Source: Lentisphaerota bacterium
Lineage (GTDB): Bacteria; Verrucomicrobiota; Kiritimatiellia; UBA8416; JAUUYL01
DNA length: 34,078 bases
Assembly (NCBI GenBank): GCA_030590485.1
Contig: JAUUYL010000026.1
Coordinates: 1 to 34,078, forward strand
Direction of reading: 5' to 3'
The translations under genes and the position numbers were made by a program. Positions 1-6,861 of the stretch are shown here, piece after piece. Each line of letters starts with the position of its first letter. Position 1 is the stretch's first letter. The notes beneath the pieces are model-generated. The model was not told the DNA's origin and searched no databases. It was given only the letters and a program-made list of their open reading frames with translations.

Positions 1-153
1 ATGTTTTGGCATGTAGACGGCGCTCAAAATGTTCTTTCAACTCGATGTGCCGTTCTCGGAGGACTCTTCGAAGAATACTGGGAGCAACGAAATGCTGCTT
101 AAAGGTAACTTTCGTGTCCTGCACCCCAAACTAAGTCCAAAACGATTTGCCTC
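1..153 (+). other. Left edge, no confident gene
   Basis: Two short open frames run here: one enters from the window edge and stops at 100-102, and one spans 29-157. Neither encodes anything I recognise. Either could be the tail of an upstream gene or chance. The segment ends at the promoter of the ilv leader. Confidence 0.3.
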
Positions 154-182
154 TTGACCATTTGCCGTTAAAACACTATATT
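154..182 (+). promoter_or_regulatory. sigma70-like promoter of the ilv leader
   Basis: TTGACC at 154-159 and TATATT at 177-182 are separated by 17 nt, a near-consensus sigma70 arrangement. Transcription should start near 188-190, which makes the ATG at 194 or 200 the likelier leader-peptide start and leaves almost no 5' untranslated region. It sits directly upstream of the attenuator for ilvB. Confidence 0.6.
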
Positions 183-184
183 GT

Positions 185-301
185 ATGGCAATTATGAATA
201 TGTTTCTTTCAATCGTGACACTTGTTGCTGTAGTATCTCTCGTACTACAGGTGCTTGTACTGCGCCTTGTAGGGCCGGTAGCGTCACGGTGTAAAAGGTA
301 A
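185..301 (+). CDS. Val/Leu-rich leader peptide of the ilv operon
   Basis: This is a small frame of 38 codons from ATG 185, or 35 from ATG 194, which fits the promoter better. Residues 8-32 are dominated by Val, Leu and Ile (for example VTLVAVVSLVLQVLVLRLV), as in the enterobacterial ilvL and ivbL leader peptides. The stop codon at 299-301 lies 14 nt past a segment that can form an antiterminator (277-285), and a strong terminator follows at 330-359. In classical attenuation, scarce charged Val- or Leu-tRNA stalls the ribosome in this run and lets ilvB transcription continue. No Shine-Dalgarno sequence is visible. The alternative reading is a one-span membrane peptide, but the position favours a leader. 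Confidence 0.65.
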   Translation: MAIMNMFLSIVTLVAVVSLVLQVLVLRLVGPVASRCKR

Positions 302-335
302 CCGCCTTTAACAGAAAGTCACAGACGACGCCACC
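228..335 (+). promoter_or_regulatory. Attenuator pause hairpin and antiterminator
   Basis: A perfect 8-bp hairpin pairs CTGTAGTA (228-235) with TACTACAG (243-250) inside the leader coding region and could act as the pause structure. GGTAGCGTC (277-285) can pair with GACGCCACC (327-335) with one mismatch. The second strand overlaps the 5' arm of the terminator at 330-336, so the two structures exclude each other, as in classical 2:3 versus 3:4 attenuation. A ribosome at the leader stop codon would cover 277-285 and favour termination. Confidence 0.55.
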
Positions 336-359
336 GACATTAAACGGTGGCTTTTTTTT
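330..359 (+). terminator. Intrinsic terminator (attenuator) before ilvB
   Basis: GCCACCG (330-336) and CGGTGGC (345-351) form a perfect 7-bp GC-rich stem with an 8-nt loop, followed by eight T residues (352-359). It ends 20 nt before the ilvB start codon and follows the Val/Leu-rich leader peptide, so it is best read as the regulated terminator of an attenuator, not as the end of an upstream gene. Confidence 0.8.
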
Positions 360-379
360 GATTAAATTGAGGAGATAAG

Positions 380-2095
380 ATGAAGACTGGTGCTAAATGC
401 ATTATTGAAGGACTGGAGAAAGCTGGTGTCACAACCATTTTTGGACTGCCTGGCGGAACGGTTCTCGATCTTTTTGCCGAGCTGTATCACAGTGATATTG
501 AATTTGTCCTGGCTCGCCACGAACAGGGTGCAACCCATATGGCCGATGGCTATGCTCGCGCCACGGGTAAGGTTGGGTGCTGTATAGTTACATCCGGGCC
601 TGGCGCCACAAACGCTGTTACGGGTCTGGCTACGGCCAACATGGATGGTATACCCATGGTCTGCATCGCAGGACAGGTACCCTCTTCCATGATAGGAAAC
701 GATGCTTTTCAGGAAGCCGATACAGTCGGTATCACCCGAGGTGTAACAAAACATAATTACCTGGTCAAAAATGTTGACGACCTGCCCCGCATCATAGCGG
801 AAGCATTCCATATCGCCAGCAGCGGAAAGCCCGGCCCTGTTCTTATAGATATCCCGAAGGATATCCAGAAGGCAGAGACCAAGGCCAAATATTCCGGCGA
901 GGTTAATATGCGAAACTACAAACCGCGTTCTGGCAGTGGACATCCAAAACAAATAAAAAAACTGGCCGATGCTATCAACAAGGCCAAGAAGCCTGTTTTC
1001 TATGTTGGCGGCGGCATTATCGCCGGCAATGCATCCAAGGAACTGACGGAACTGGCGCGTAAGGCCAACGTTCCTGTCACAACAACTCTGATGGGACTCG
1101 GTGGTTTCCCGGAAACCGATCCACTCTCACTGCGCATGCTGGGCATGCACGGAAGTGTTGAAGCAAACAATGCAGTCTCGGAATGCGACTTACTGGTTTC
1201 TATAGGCGCACGATTTGATGATCGCGTGACAGGTAAGGTCTCTGAATTTGCGGCCAAGGCTATTAAAGCACATATAGATATCGATCCGTCGGCAATAGAC
1301 AAGAGCGTTAAGATCGACATACCTGTTGTCGGGCATGTCAAACTTGTCCTGCAAGACCTGATGGACAAGGTCAAAGAAGCAGACAGATCAGAATGGCTCA
1401 AGCAGATCGCTGACTGGCAGAAGAAATACGCCTTTTCTTACAACGAAGAGGAAGAGCAGATTCTGCCCCAGTTCGTTATAGAACAGATCTATAAAGAAAC
1501 AAATGGCGATGCGATTATCACAACAGAAGTTGGACAGCACCAGATGTGGGCGACCCATTTCTATAAATATACCAAGCCAAGGACCTTTATTTCCTCTGGC
1601 GGGCTTGGGACTATGGGCTTTGGTGTTCCTGCGGGTATTGGCGCGCAGGCTGGCATGCGAGACGCTACAATTGTCACCATAGCCGGCGACGGCAGTGTTC
1701 AAATGAACATACAGGAGCTGGTTGTTGCGGTTGAGCATCAGCTGCCCGTAAAGATTGTTATCCTGAATAACGGCCACCTTGGAATGGTGCGCCAATGGCA
1801 GGATATGTTCTACAATAATGAGCATTCGGCAACTGTCCTGAAGCAGGAGGGACGTCCGGATAATGAAAAGATAACGGATAAGAATACGGGTTATTTACCT
1901 GATTTTATTAAATTAGCGGAAGCTCACGGCGCAACAGGGTTCAGAGTTGAGAAGAAGGAAGATGTTAATTCAACACTGCAAAAGGCATTGCAAACGCCTG
2001 GCCCGGTTGTTGTCGAATGCATTGTTAAGGAAGACGAAGCCGTCTTTCCTATGGTTCCGCCAGGCGCAGCCATTACGGATATGATATTAGAATAG
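380..2095 (+). CDS. ilvB: Acetolactate synthase, large catalytic subunit
   Basis: A thiamine diphosphate enzyme of 571 residues that condenses two pyruvates, or pyruvate and 2-oxobutyrate, in the first common step of valine, leucine and isoleucine synthesis. The N-terminal domain has the catalytic Glu48 in ARHEQGATHMADGYARATG. The central FAD-binding domain carries the family hallmark RFDDRVTG. The C-terminal domain has the metal and ThDP motif GDG near residue 436 ending in LNN. Length is normal. GAGGAG precedes the start at good spacing. ilvN follows after 111 nt. The attenuator upstream predicts control by branched-chain aminoacyl-tRNA supply. The stop codon lies inside four tandem TAGAA repeats. 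Confidence 0.97.
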   Translation: MKTGAKCIIEGLEKAGVTTIFGLPGGTVLDLFAELYHSDIEFVLARHEQGATHMADGYARATGKVGCCIVTSGPGATNAVTGLATANMDGIPMVCIAGQVPSSMIGNDAFQEADTVGITRGVTKHNYLVKNVDDLPRIIAEAFHIASSGKPGPVLIDIPKDIQKAETKAKYSGEVNMRNYKPRSGSGHPKQIKKLADAINKAKKPVFYVGGGIIAGNASKELTELARKANVPVTTTLMGLGGFPETDPLSLRMLGMHGSVEANNAVSECDLLVSIGARFDDRVTGKVSEFAAKAIKAHIDIDPSAIDKSVKIDIPVVGHVKLVLQDLMDKVKEADRSEWLKQIADWQKKYAFSYNEEEEQILPQFVIEQIYKETNGDAIITTEVGQHQMWATHFYKYTKPRTFISSGGLGTMGFGVPAGIGAQAGMRDATIVTIAGDGSVQMNIQELVVAVEHQLPVKIVILNNGHLGMVRQWQDMFYNNEHSATVLKQEGRPDNEKITDKNTGYLPDFIKLAEAHGATGFRVEKKEDVNSTLQKALQTPGPVVVECIVKEDEAVFPMVPPGAAITDMILE

Positions 2096-2107
2096 AATAG
2101 AATAGAA
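2088..2107 (+). repeat. TAGAA x4 tandem repeat across the ilvB stop
   Basis: Four perfect copies of TAGAA span the ilvB stop codon (TAG at 2093-2095) and run into the ilvB-ilvN spacer. Slippage here would alter only the spacer or the last codons. The rest of the spacer (2108-2190) shows no clear gene or hairpin. Confidence 0.85.
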
Positions 2108-2206
2108 TGGACTGTGATCGTCGTTCGTAAAGACTGATAGGCTCTGCGGGGATTAAGATTAAGAAATGATAAATACGATTTACGTGAATGAGCGAAGGGA
2201 GAGAAA

Positions 2207-2683
2207 ATGAAACATGTTATTACTGCATTGGTTGAGAATCAGCCGGGTGTTTTGGCCAGAATTATCGGTCTTATTTCCGGGCGTGGCTACAATATTGAGA
2301 GCCTGAATGTTGCCCCGACGCAAGATCCTGACGAGTCAAGGTTGACTATGACTGTGCCCGGTGACGATAAGGTTCTGGAGCAAGTCATAAAGCAGCTGGA
2401 TAAATTGATTGATGTCATAAAGGTTACTGACCTTACGACAAAACGTTATTTCAACAGGGAACTTTTGCTTGTTGAAGTTGGGGTAACCGCGAATAAGAGA
2501 GCGGAGCTTGTGGAGTTGGCAGGGTTGTTTGGAGCATCAGTTGTCTCCGTTCAGCCCAACTCACTGACCATTGAGGTTACGGGGGAAGCAAGTAAACTTC
2601 AGGATTTTCTGAACTTGCTCAAACCATTTAAGATACTTGATCTTTCGCGAACGGGTGTAATAGCCGTTGCGAAGGGCGAATAG
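2207..2683 (+). CDS. ilvN: Acetolactate synthase, small regulatory subunit
   Basis: Regulatory partner of IlvB, 158 residues, the usual length. An ACT domain occupies about residues 2-75 (opening ALVENQPGVLARIIGLISGRGYNIESL in shortened form: ENQPGVLARI and GRGYNIESLNV). It senses valine in the family and is followed by the C-terminal domain (about 80-158) that activates the catalytic subunit. GGGAG lies just before the ATG. leuA follows after 37 nt, so ilvB, ilvN and leuA are probably cotranscribed. Nothing in the sequence says whether feedback inhibition is retained. Confidence 0.96.
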   Translation: MKHVITALVENQPGVLARIIGLISGRGYNIESLNVAPTQDPDESRLTMTVPGDDKVLEQVIKQLDKLIDVIKVTDLTTKRYFNRELLLVEVGVTANKRAELVELAGLFGASVVSVQPNSLTIEVTGEASKLQDFLNLLKPFKILDLSRTGVIAVAKGE

Positions 2684-2685
2684 AG

Positions 2686-2706
2686 CGTGAAACGTGAAGC
2701 GTGAAG
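2686..2706 (+). repeat. Heptamer repeat CGTGAAR x3
   Basis: CGTGAAA, CGTGAAG and CGTGAAG lie in tandem between the ilvN stop and the leuA start, followed by a partial TGAG. The 7-nt unit matches in length the ATATCGA repeats found after leuA, though the sequence differs. Confidence 0.8.
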
Positions 2707-2720
2707 TGAGATAAGACACA

Positions 2721-4322
2721 ATGAGTGCTAAGAAGAAAAAAACAAAAATATTAATATTTGATACGACGCTGAGGGACGGCGAGCAATCACCGGGCTGCAG
2801 TCTGACCCACAGGGAAAAACTGGAGATCGCTACTCAGCTGGAACGTTTGAATGTGGATGTAATTGAAGCTGGCTTCCCTATCGCCTCACCTGGCGATTTC
2901 AGGGCGGTCAACGATATAGCCAAGACGATAAAGAACGCATCGATAGCCGGGCTTGCACGCTGCGTAAAGGCTGACATCGATAGTTGCGCTGAGGCGCTGG
3001 CCCCTGCCAAAAAAAGAGGCAGAATCCATGTGTTTCTGGCTACATCAGCTATACATCGCAAATACAAACTGAGAAAGGCTCGCAGCGAAATACTGAAGCA
3101 GGCAGCGGAGTCAGTGAAGTATGCGCGCAAGTTCACGGATGATGTGGAGTTCAGTCCTGAAGATGCATCGAGAACGGAATCAGACTTCCTGGCCCAGATT
3201 GTAGAAGCTGTTATTGATGCTGGCGCGACAACTGTAAACATCCCAGATACCGTTGGTTATTCCATACCTTCGGAATTCGGAGCTGTTATCGCACGACTGT
3301 ATGATGATGTTCCAAATATAGAGCAGGCAATCATCAACGTTCATTGTCATAATGACCTGGGGTTGGCTGTAGCAAATTCCCTGGCGGCTATTCAGAACGG
3401 CGCCAGAGGTATTGAATGCACAATCAATGGGCTGGGTGAACGGGCGGGTAATGCCGCACTGGAAGAGATTGTCATGGCTATACGGACCAGGGCGGATGTT
3501 TTTTCTAACGTTGACACTGATATCAATTCCGAACGGCTGTATAAGATCAGTAGACTGGTAAGCAGACTGACAGGGATGACTGTTCAGAGGAACAAGGCTA
3601 TTGTAGGCGCGAACGCGTTCGCGCATGAGTCTGGGGTTCATCAGGACGGCATGCTGAAGCAGCGTGCTACATACGAGATCATGCGGGCGGAAGATATCGG
3701 CAAGGAAGGTACAGAGCTGGTTCTGGGTAAGCACTCAGGCAGACATGCGTTCAAACATCGTGTTGAAAAGCTGGGCATAGCATTGAACAAGAACGAGCTG
3801 GAGCGCACATACAAGCGGTTTATTAAGCTGGCTGACAAGAAGAAGATGATATATGACGACGACCTGATAATGATCGCTCGCGAGGAGATGGTAGAATCTT
3901 CAAGGGCGTACGCGCTGGAATATTTCAGTGTCAGCACAGGGACAGAGACTGTACCTACAGCTACGGTCCGCCTTTCAAAGGGCTCGGATATCATTCAGGA
4001 TGCGGCTTGCGGAGATGGTCCGATAGATGCGACATTGAAGACTATTGACCGCATAACAGGCGTACAGGGCAAGCTGTTGGATTTTCAGGTACAAGCTATA
4101 TCCATGGGTAAAGATGCTATGGGTGAGGTTAATGTACGTGTGAGCATTGGAGATGACGTTATGAGTTCCAAGGCGGCTAGCACTGATGTAGTCGAAGCTG
4201 CTGCTAAAGCGTATCTCTCATGCGTCAACCGCTACCTGTTTGACCAGGATGCCAAGAAGCCTGTTGCGGCTGAGAAGAAAAAAGTCGTGAAAAGAAAAAA
4301 AGCGGTTAAGAAAAAGAAGTAA
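2721..4322 (+). CDS. leuA: 2-isopropylmalate synthase
   Basis: Condenses acetyl-CoA with 2-oxoisovalerate, the first committed step of leucine synthesis. The HMGL-like TIM barrel starts with TTLRDGEQSPG. The metal-binding HCHNDLGLAVANS lies near residue 208, and GANAFAHESGVHQDG and LGKHSGRHAF follow. The C-terminal allosteric LeuA dimerisation domain covers roughly residues 390-505. All match bacterial LeuA of the ~500-residue type. The start ATG gives a Lys-rich N-terminus (residues 4-8). The last ~22 residues form a lysine/alanine-rich basic tail beyond the usual domain end. It sits between ilvN and aroE. Homocitrate or citramalate synthase are less likely given the ilvBN context. Confidence 0.94.
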   Translation: MSAKKKKTKILIFDTTLRDGEQSPGCSLTHREKLEIATQLERLNVDVIEAGFPIASPGDFRAVNDIAKTIKNASIAGLARCVKADIDSCAEALAPAKKRGRIHVFLATSAIHRKYKLRKARSEILKQAAESVKYARKFTDDVEFSPEDASRTESDFLAQIVEAVIDAGATTVNIPDTVGYSIPSEFGAVIARLYDDVPNIEQAIINVHCHNDLGLAVANSLAAIQNGARGIECTINGLGERAGNAALEEIVMAIRTRADVFSNVDTDINSERLYKISRLVSRLTGMTVQRNKAIVGANAFAHESGVHQDGMLKQRATYEIMRAEDIGKEGTELVLGKHSGRHAFKHRVEKLGIALNKNELERTYKRFIKLADKKKMIYDDDLIMIAREEMVESSRAYALEYFSVSTGTETVPTATVRLSKGSDIIQDAACGDGPIDATLKTIDRITGVQGKLLDFQVQAISMGKDAMGEVNVRVSIGDDVMSSKAASTDVVEAAAKAYLSCVNRYLFDQDAKKPVAAEKKKVVKRKKAVKKKK

Positions 4323-4339
4323 GGAAACGTGAGCAAGAA

Positions 4340-4374
4340 ATATCGAATGTCGAATACTGAATATCGAATATCGA
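4340..4374 (+). repeat. Heptamer repeat ATATCGA x5
   Basis: Five tandem 7-nt units fill the leuA-aroE spacer: ATATCGA, ATGTCGA, ATACTGA, ATATCGA and ATATCGA. On the other strand they read as a FDIRYS-like string, which yields spurious open frames. Similar heptamer strings are known to me from spacers in several environmental bacterial groups, but I cannot check that here. Confidence 0.85.
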
Positions 4375-4387
4375 AGCGGGCGAGATT

Positions 4388-5263
4388 ATGAGTGGCGAGG
4401 AAAAGGCTGAGCAATATGCGGTGCTGGGGCATCCTATTGGGCATTCTCTATCGCCAATCATGCATATGGCATCATTCAAGTCACTTGGCCTGGATGCTGT
4501 ATATGTAGCGCGTGATGTTGCCCCCGAGAAGCTTATGGAGTCTCTTCCTCTGATGCGTGACGAGGGGTTTAAAGGGGTGAATCTTACGGTTCCGCTGAAA
4601 GAGGTCGCATTCAAAGGGCTCGACTCTGAAAATCTTGATGCTCATGCAGCGATGATGGGCGCAGTCAACACGGTTCAGTTTCTTGATGACGGGTCGATGA
4701 AGGGCTACAACACGGATGGCGAAGGGTTCCTTAAGGCTATAGAGGAAGCGTTCGGCTGTTCACCTGAAGGCAAATCTGTCTTTATCCTTGGCGGAGGTGG
4801 TGCGGGTCGTGCTGTTGCGTTGATGTGTGCATTGAAGAATGCCTCTTCAATAGTAATAGCTGATGTTGATCCTGACCGAACGAAGGTGCTCTGCGAAGAA
4901 ATATCACATATTTCACAGAATATTGATGTAAAGGGAATTACTGTTGACCCTACGACTCTGGAAGAGGCTTCTCTTGCGGCAGACCTTATCATTCAGGCAA
5001 CGCCTGTGGGTATGAAAACTGATGATGAACCTCTACTTGGCGCGGGGGCATTTCGTGACGGACAAATGCTTTTTGACCTTATTTACATGTACCCGCAAAC
5101 CGCTATAATGAAAAACGCGGCAGAAGCCGGGGCTCAAACAGCCAACGGGCTGGGGATGCTCATGCATCAGGGGGCACATGCATTCAAGATATGGACAGGA
5201 CAAGACGCTGATACGGAAGCAATGAGAAAAGCTCTGGAAGGAGAAGTGTATCCAAATGCCTAA
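4388..5263 (+). CDS. aroE: Shikimate dehydrogenase
   Basis: Reduces 3-dehydroshikimate to shikimate in aromatic amino acid synthesis. The substrate-binding SLSP motif is at residues 20-23, the catalytic Lys71 in NLTVPLK, and the catalytic Asp110 in GYNTDG. The Rossmann loop GGGGAGRA is at 135-142. Where many NADP-dependent family members have an NRT-like motif after the second strand, this protein has ADVDPDR with Asp159, which may shift cofactor preference toward NAD. The C-terminal QGAHAFKIWTG is typical. Length 291 is normal. The end overlaps the prepilin peptidase gene by 8 nt, so the two are likely translationally coupled. Confidence 0.95.
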   Translation: MSGEEKAEQYAVLGHPIGHSLSPIMHMASFKSLGLDAVYVARDVAPEKLMESLPLMRDEGFKGVNLTVPLKEVAFKGLDSENLDAHAAMMGAVNTVQFLDDGSMKGYNTDGEGFLKAIEEAFGCSPEGKSVFILGGGGAGRAVALMCALKNASSIVIADVDPDRTKVLCEEISHISQNIDVKGITVDPTTLEEASLAADLIIQATPVGMKTDDEPLLGAGAFRDGQMLFDLIYMYPQTAIMKNAAEAGAQTANGLGMLMHQGAHAFKIWTGQDADTEAMRKALEGEVYPNA

Positions 5264-6173
5264 CGAACTAGCAGCATTACCTCAATTCCCATGGTACCTA
5301 TATCTTACCCTCTTATCGGTAACGCTTGGTGCATGCTTCGGCAGTTTTCTGAATGTATGTATTTATCGCATACCCAAAGAAATACCCACCGGCAAGCCTT
5401 CAAGGTCATTTTGCCCACATTGCGACAAAACGATTCCCTGGTTCTACAACATCCCCCTACTCAGCTACATAATACTGGGCGGAAAATGCAAATTCTGTGA
5501 GAAAAAGATATCCCTCCGTTATTTTCTTGTAGAATGTCTTACAACAATTCTTTTTCTGCTGGTGTGGCTCAAATTTGATCCAAGTGGTACAGCCCGCGTA
5601 TTGGGACTTGATCCGGTAGGCAATATATATGTTATCCCGGTATATATGCTCATGACATTCGGGCTTATACTTGGGACATTTGTCGATATCGAGCATCTGA
5701 TTCTGCCTGACCGTGTAACGCTTGGCGGAATTGCTGCCGGGCTGATATGCAGTGCGCTGGTTCCTGCATTGCATGGTGCCGACACTATTCTTGAGAGTCT
5801 CAAATCTGCTGCCATTGGTGGTGCCTTGGGTTGGTTCTCGCTCTGGGGTGTGGCGATATTCGGAAAGATGATCTTCAAGAAAGACGCCATGGGCTTTGGT
5901 GACGTAAAGCTATTGGGCGCTATCGGAACGTTTCTAGGTTGGGAAGCGGTATTATTCAACATCTTCGTATCCTCCCTACTGGGTGCTATTGTCGGGATTT
6001 CTTTTGTGAAGGCTGGCAAGAAAGAGATGGGGAGCCAGATTCCATTCGGGCCTTTTATTGCTCTAGCGGCAATTCTGTGGATCTTATGGGGCCCCACCTG
6101 GTGGCAGGCGTATATGGATTTGATGCCAGCACCGATCGATAGCTCCGTTATCGAAATGATGAATTATAAATGA
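5256..6173 (+). CDS. pilD: Type IV prepilin peptidase (leader peptidase/N-methylase)
   Basis: Membrane aspartic protease that cleaves, and in this family usually N-methylates, type IV prepilins and type II secretion pseudopilins. The N-terminal part has GSFLNVCIYR and a four-cysteine zinc site, CPHC followed by CKFC. The catalytic aspartates are Asp144 in FVDIEHLILPD and Asp216 in GFGDVK. The C-terminal IPFGPF is also typical. About seven or eight hydrophobic segments are present in 305 residues, the normal size. It ends the + strand operon and overlaps aroE. Its stop is only 6 nt from the stop of the convergent YkgJ-like gene, with no clear terminator between. PilD and GspO cannot be told apart here. 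Confidence 0.93.
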   Translation: MPNELAALPQFPWYLYLTLLSVTLGACFGSFLNVCIYRIPKEIPTGKPSRSFCPHCDKTIPWFYNIPLLSYIILGGKCKFCEKKISLRYFLVECLTTILFLLVWLKFDPSGTARVLGLDPVGNIYVIPVYMLMTFGLILGTFVDIEHLILPDRVTLGGIAAGLICSALVPALHGADTILESLKSAAIGGALGWFSLWGVAIFGKMIFKKDAMGFGDVKLLGAIGTFLGWEAVLFNIFVSSLLGAIVGISFVKAGKKEMGSQIPFGPFIALAAILWILWGPTWWQAYMDLMPAPIDSSVIEMMNYK

Positions 6174-6179
6174 TAACCA

Positions 6180-6569
6180 TCAGCGCTTCTTTTTGAAACG
6201 CCACTCTTTTCCATTCTTCTCTAGATAGGCTTCAAATTCCTCGGCGGTCTCAAAATTAACGAGATGCGGGTCTTCCTCGTCGTGGTAATAGTCGCACTCT
6301 TCGCCGCGTCCGTGTTCTTTGCAGACATTGGGGCGATCATCATATTTTTCGCATCGGTTGTCAGAACCTAACGCATCGCAATTTGCCTTAAACTCGAGGC
6401 ACCAATCGCCTTCGTGGTCGACAAACACATGCACGTCCCTGTGTCGCAGATACCAGCGTATCTGGTCGTAATCCCTCCTGCATGTCGGCTTATCGATTTC
6501 AAGCGCGACATACCGACAGCACTTGGCATCACAACGACTACAATCAAGATGTTCAAAATGCTTTTTCAT
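6180..6569 (-). CDS. YkgJ-family CxxCxxxCC metal-binding protein
   Basis: A 129-residue cytoplasmic protein of the YkgJ/UPF0153 type. The N-terminus has the diagnostic cysteine cluster DCSRCDAKCCRYVALEI, and further Cys residues follow (WCLEF, CDALG, CEKYD, RPNVCKEH). Family members bind a metal, probably zinc or iron; their role is not established. I chose the ATG at 6567-6569. The open frame continues upstream, but only through the tRNA-Pro gene, so that extension is not real. The start lies 7 nt after the tRNA 3' end with no Shine-Dalgarno sequence in the gap. The C-terminus is acidic and then basic (WRFKKKR). Confidence 0.85.
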   Translation of the reverse strand: MKKHFEHLDCSRCDAKCCRYVALEIDKPTCRRDYDQIRWYLRHRDVHVFVDHEGDWCLEFKANCDALGSDNRCEKYDDRPNVCKEHGRGEECDYYHDEEDPHLVNFETAEEFEAYLEKNGKEWRFKKKR

Positions 6570-6576
6570 GAGTAAA

Positions 6577-6653
6577 TGGTCGGGGCAGAGAGATTTGAAC
6601 TCTCGACCTTTTGACCCCCAGTCAAACGCGCTGCCAAACTGCGCTATGCCCCG
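6577..6653 (-). tRNA. tRNA-Pro (anticodon GGG)
   Basis: A full cloverleaf can be drawn on the minus strand. The 7-bp acceptor stem pairs CGGGGCA with TGCCCCG, with discriminator A and an encoded CCA (6577-6579). The D stem is GCGC/GCGC. The anticodon stem TTTGA/TCAAA holds a loop CTGGGGG with anticodon GGG. The T stem GAGAG/CTCTC closes the TTCAAAT loop. Length is 77 nt including CCA. It is upstream of and codirectional with the YkgJ gene. The phage integrase lies on its 5' side, about 210 nt away. Confidence 0.97.
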
Positions 6654-6700
6654 ATAAGTCTGTAAACATTGACTAAACTTTGCTTCGCCCTTTATAATCA

Positions 6701-6780
6701 GCCCTTTCGGAGTTGCATGCGGCAATTCTGATAGGCCGTAGTAGGCCGTCAGGTGCCGCTTGACAAACTCCCGAATGGGC
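6701..6780. repeat. Long nested hairpin upstream of the integrase
   Basis: Nested inverted repeats pair outward to inward: GCCC (6701-6704) with GGGC (6777-6780), TCGGAGTT (6707-6714) with AACTCC(C)GA (6766-6774, one bulge), GCGGCA (6719-6724) with TGCCGC (6754-6759), CTGA (6728-6731) with TCAG (6749-6752), and GGCC (6734-6737) with GGCC (6744-6747). That is about 26 bp in 80 nt. No T tract follows on either strand, so it is not a plain terminator. It may be an integrase or excisionase site or a structured RNA. Confidence 0.7.
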
Positions 6781-6796
6781 ATCATAATGGGCATCA
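6774..6796 (+). repeat. 11-bp direct repeat pair before the integrase
   Basis: AATGGGCATCA occurs at 6774-6784 and again at 6786-6796, one base apart (12-nt period). A second pair, TAGGCCGT at 6732-6739 and 6742-6749 (10-nt period), lies in the apex of the adjacent hairpin. Helically phased direct repeats next to an integrase gene suggest arm-type or excisionase binding sites. That role is inferred. Confidence 0.6.
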
Positions 6797-6861
6797 GTTA
6801 AATTGATCACTAATGTGATTCTGGTTGTAGCCAGATGTCACCAACAGCAAGGGGGATGTCG

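Noticed and set aside
362-952. Minus-strand open frame over ilvB
   Set aside because: It lies wholly antisense to conserved ilvB sequence and starts with no supporting signals.
6577-6653. tRNA-Pro as the integration site of the element
   Set aside because: The integrase lies on the 5' side of the tRNA and no copy of the tRNA 3' end is seen at the right end, so the usual tRNA 3'-end attachment site is not supported.
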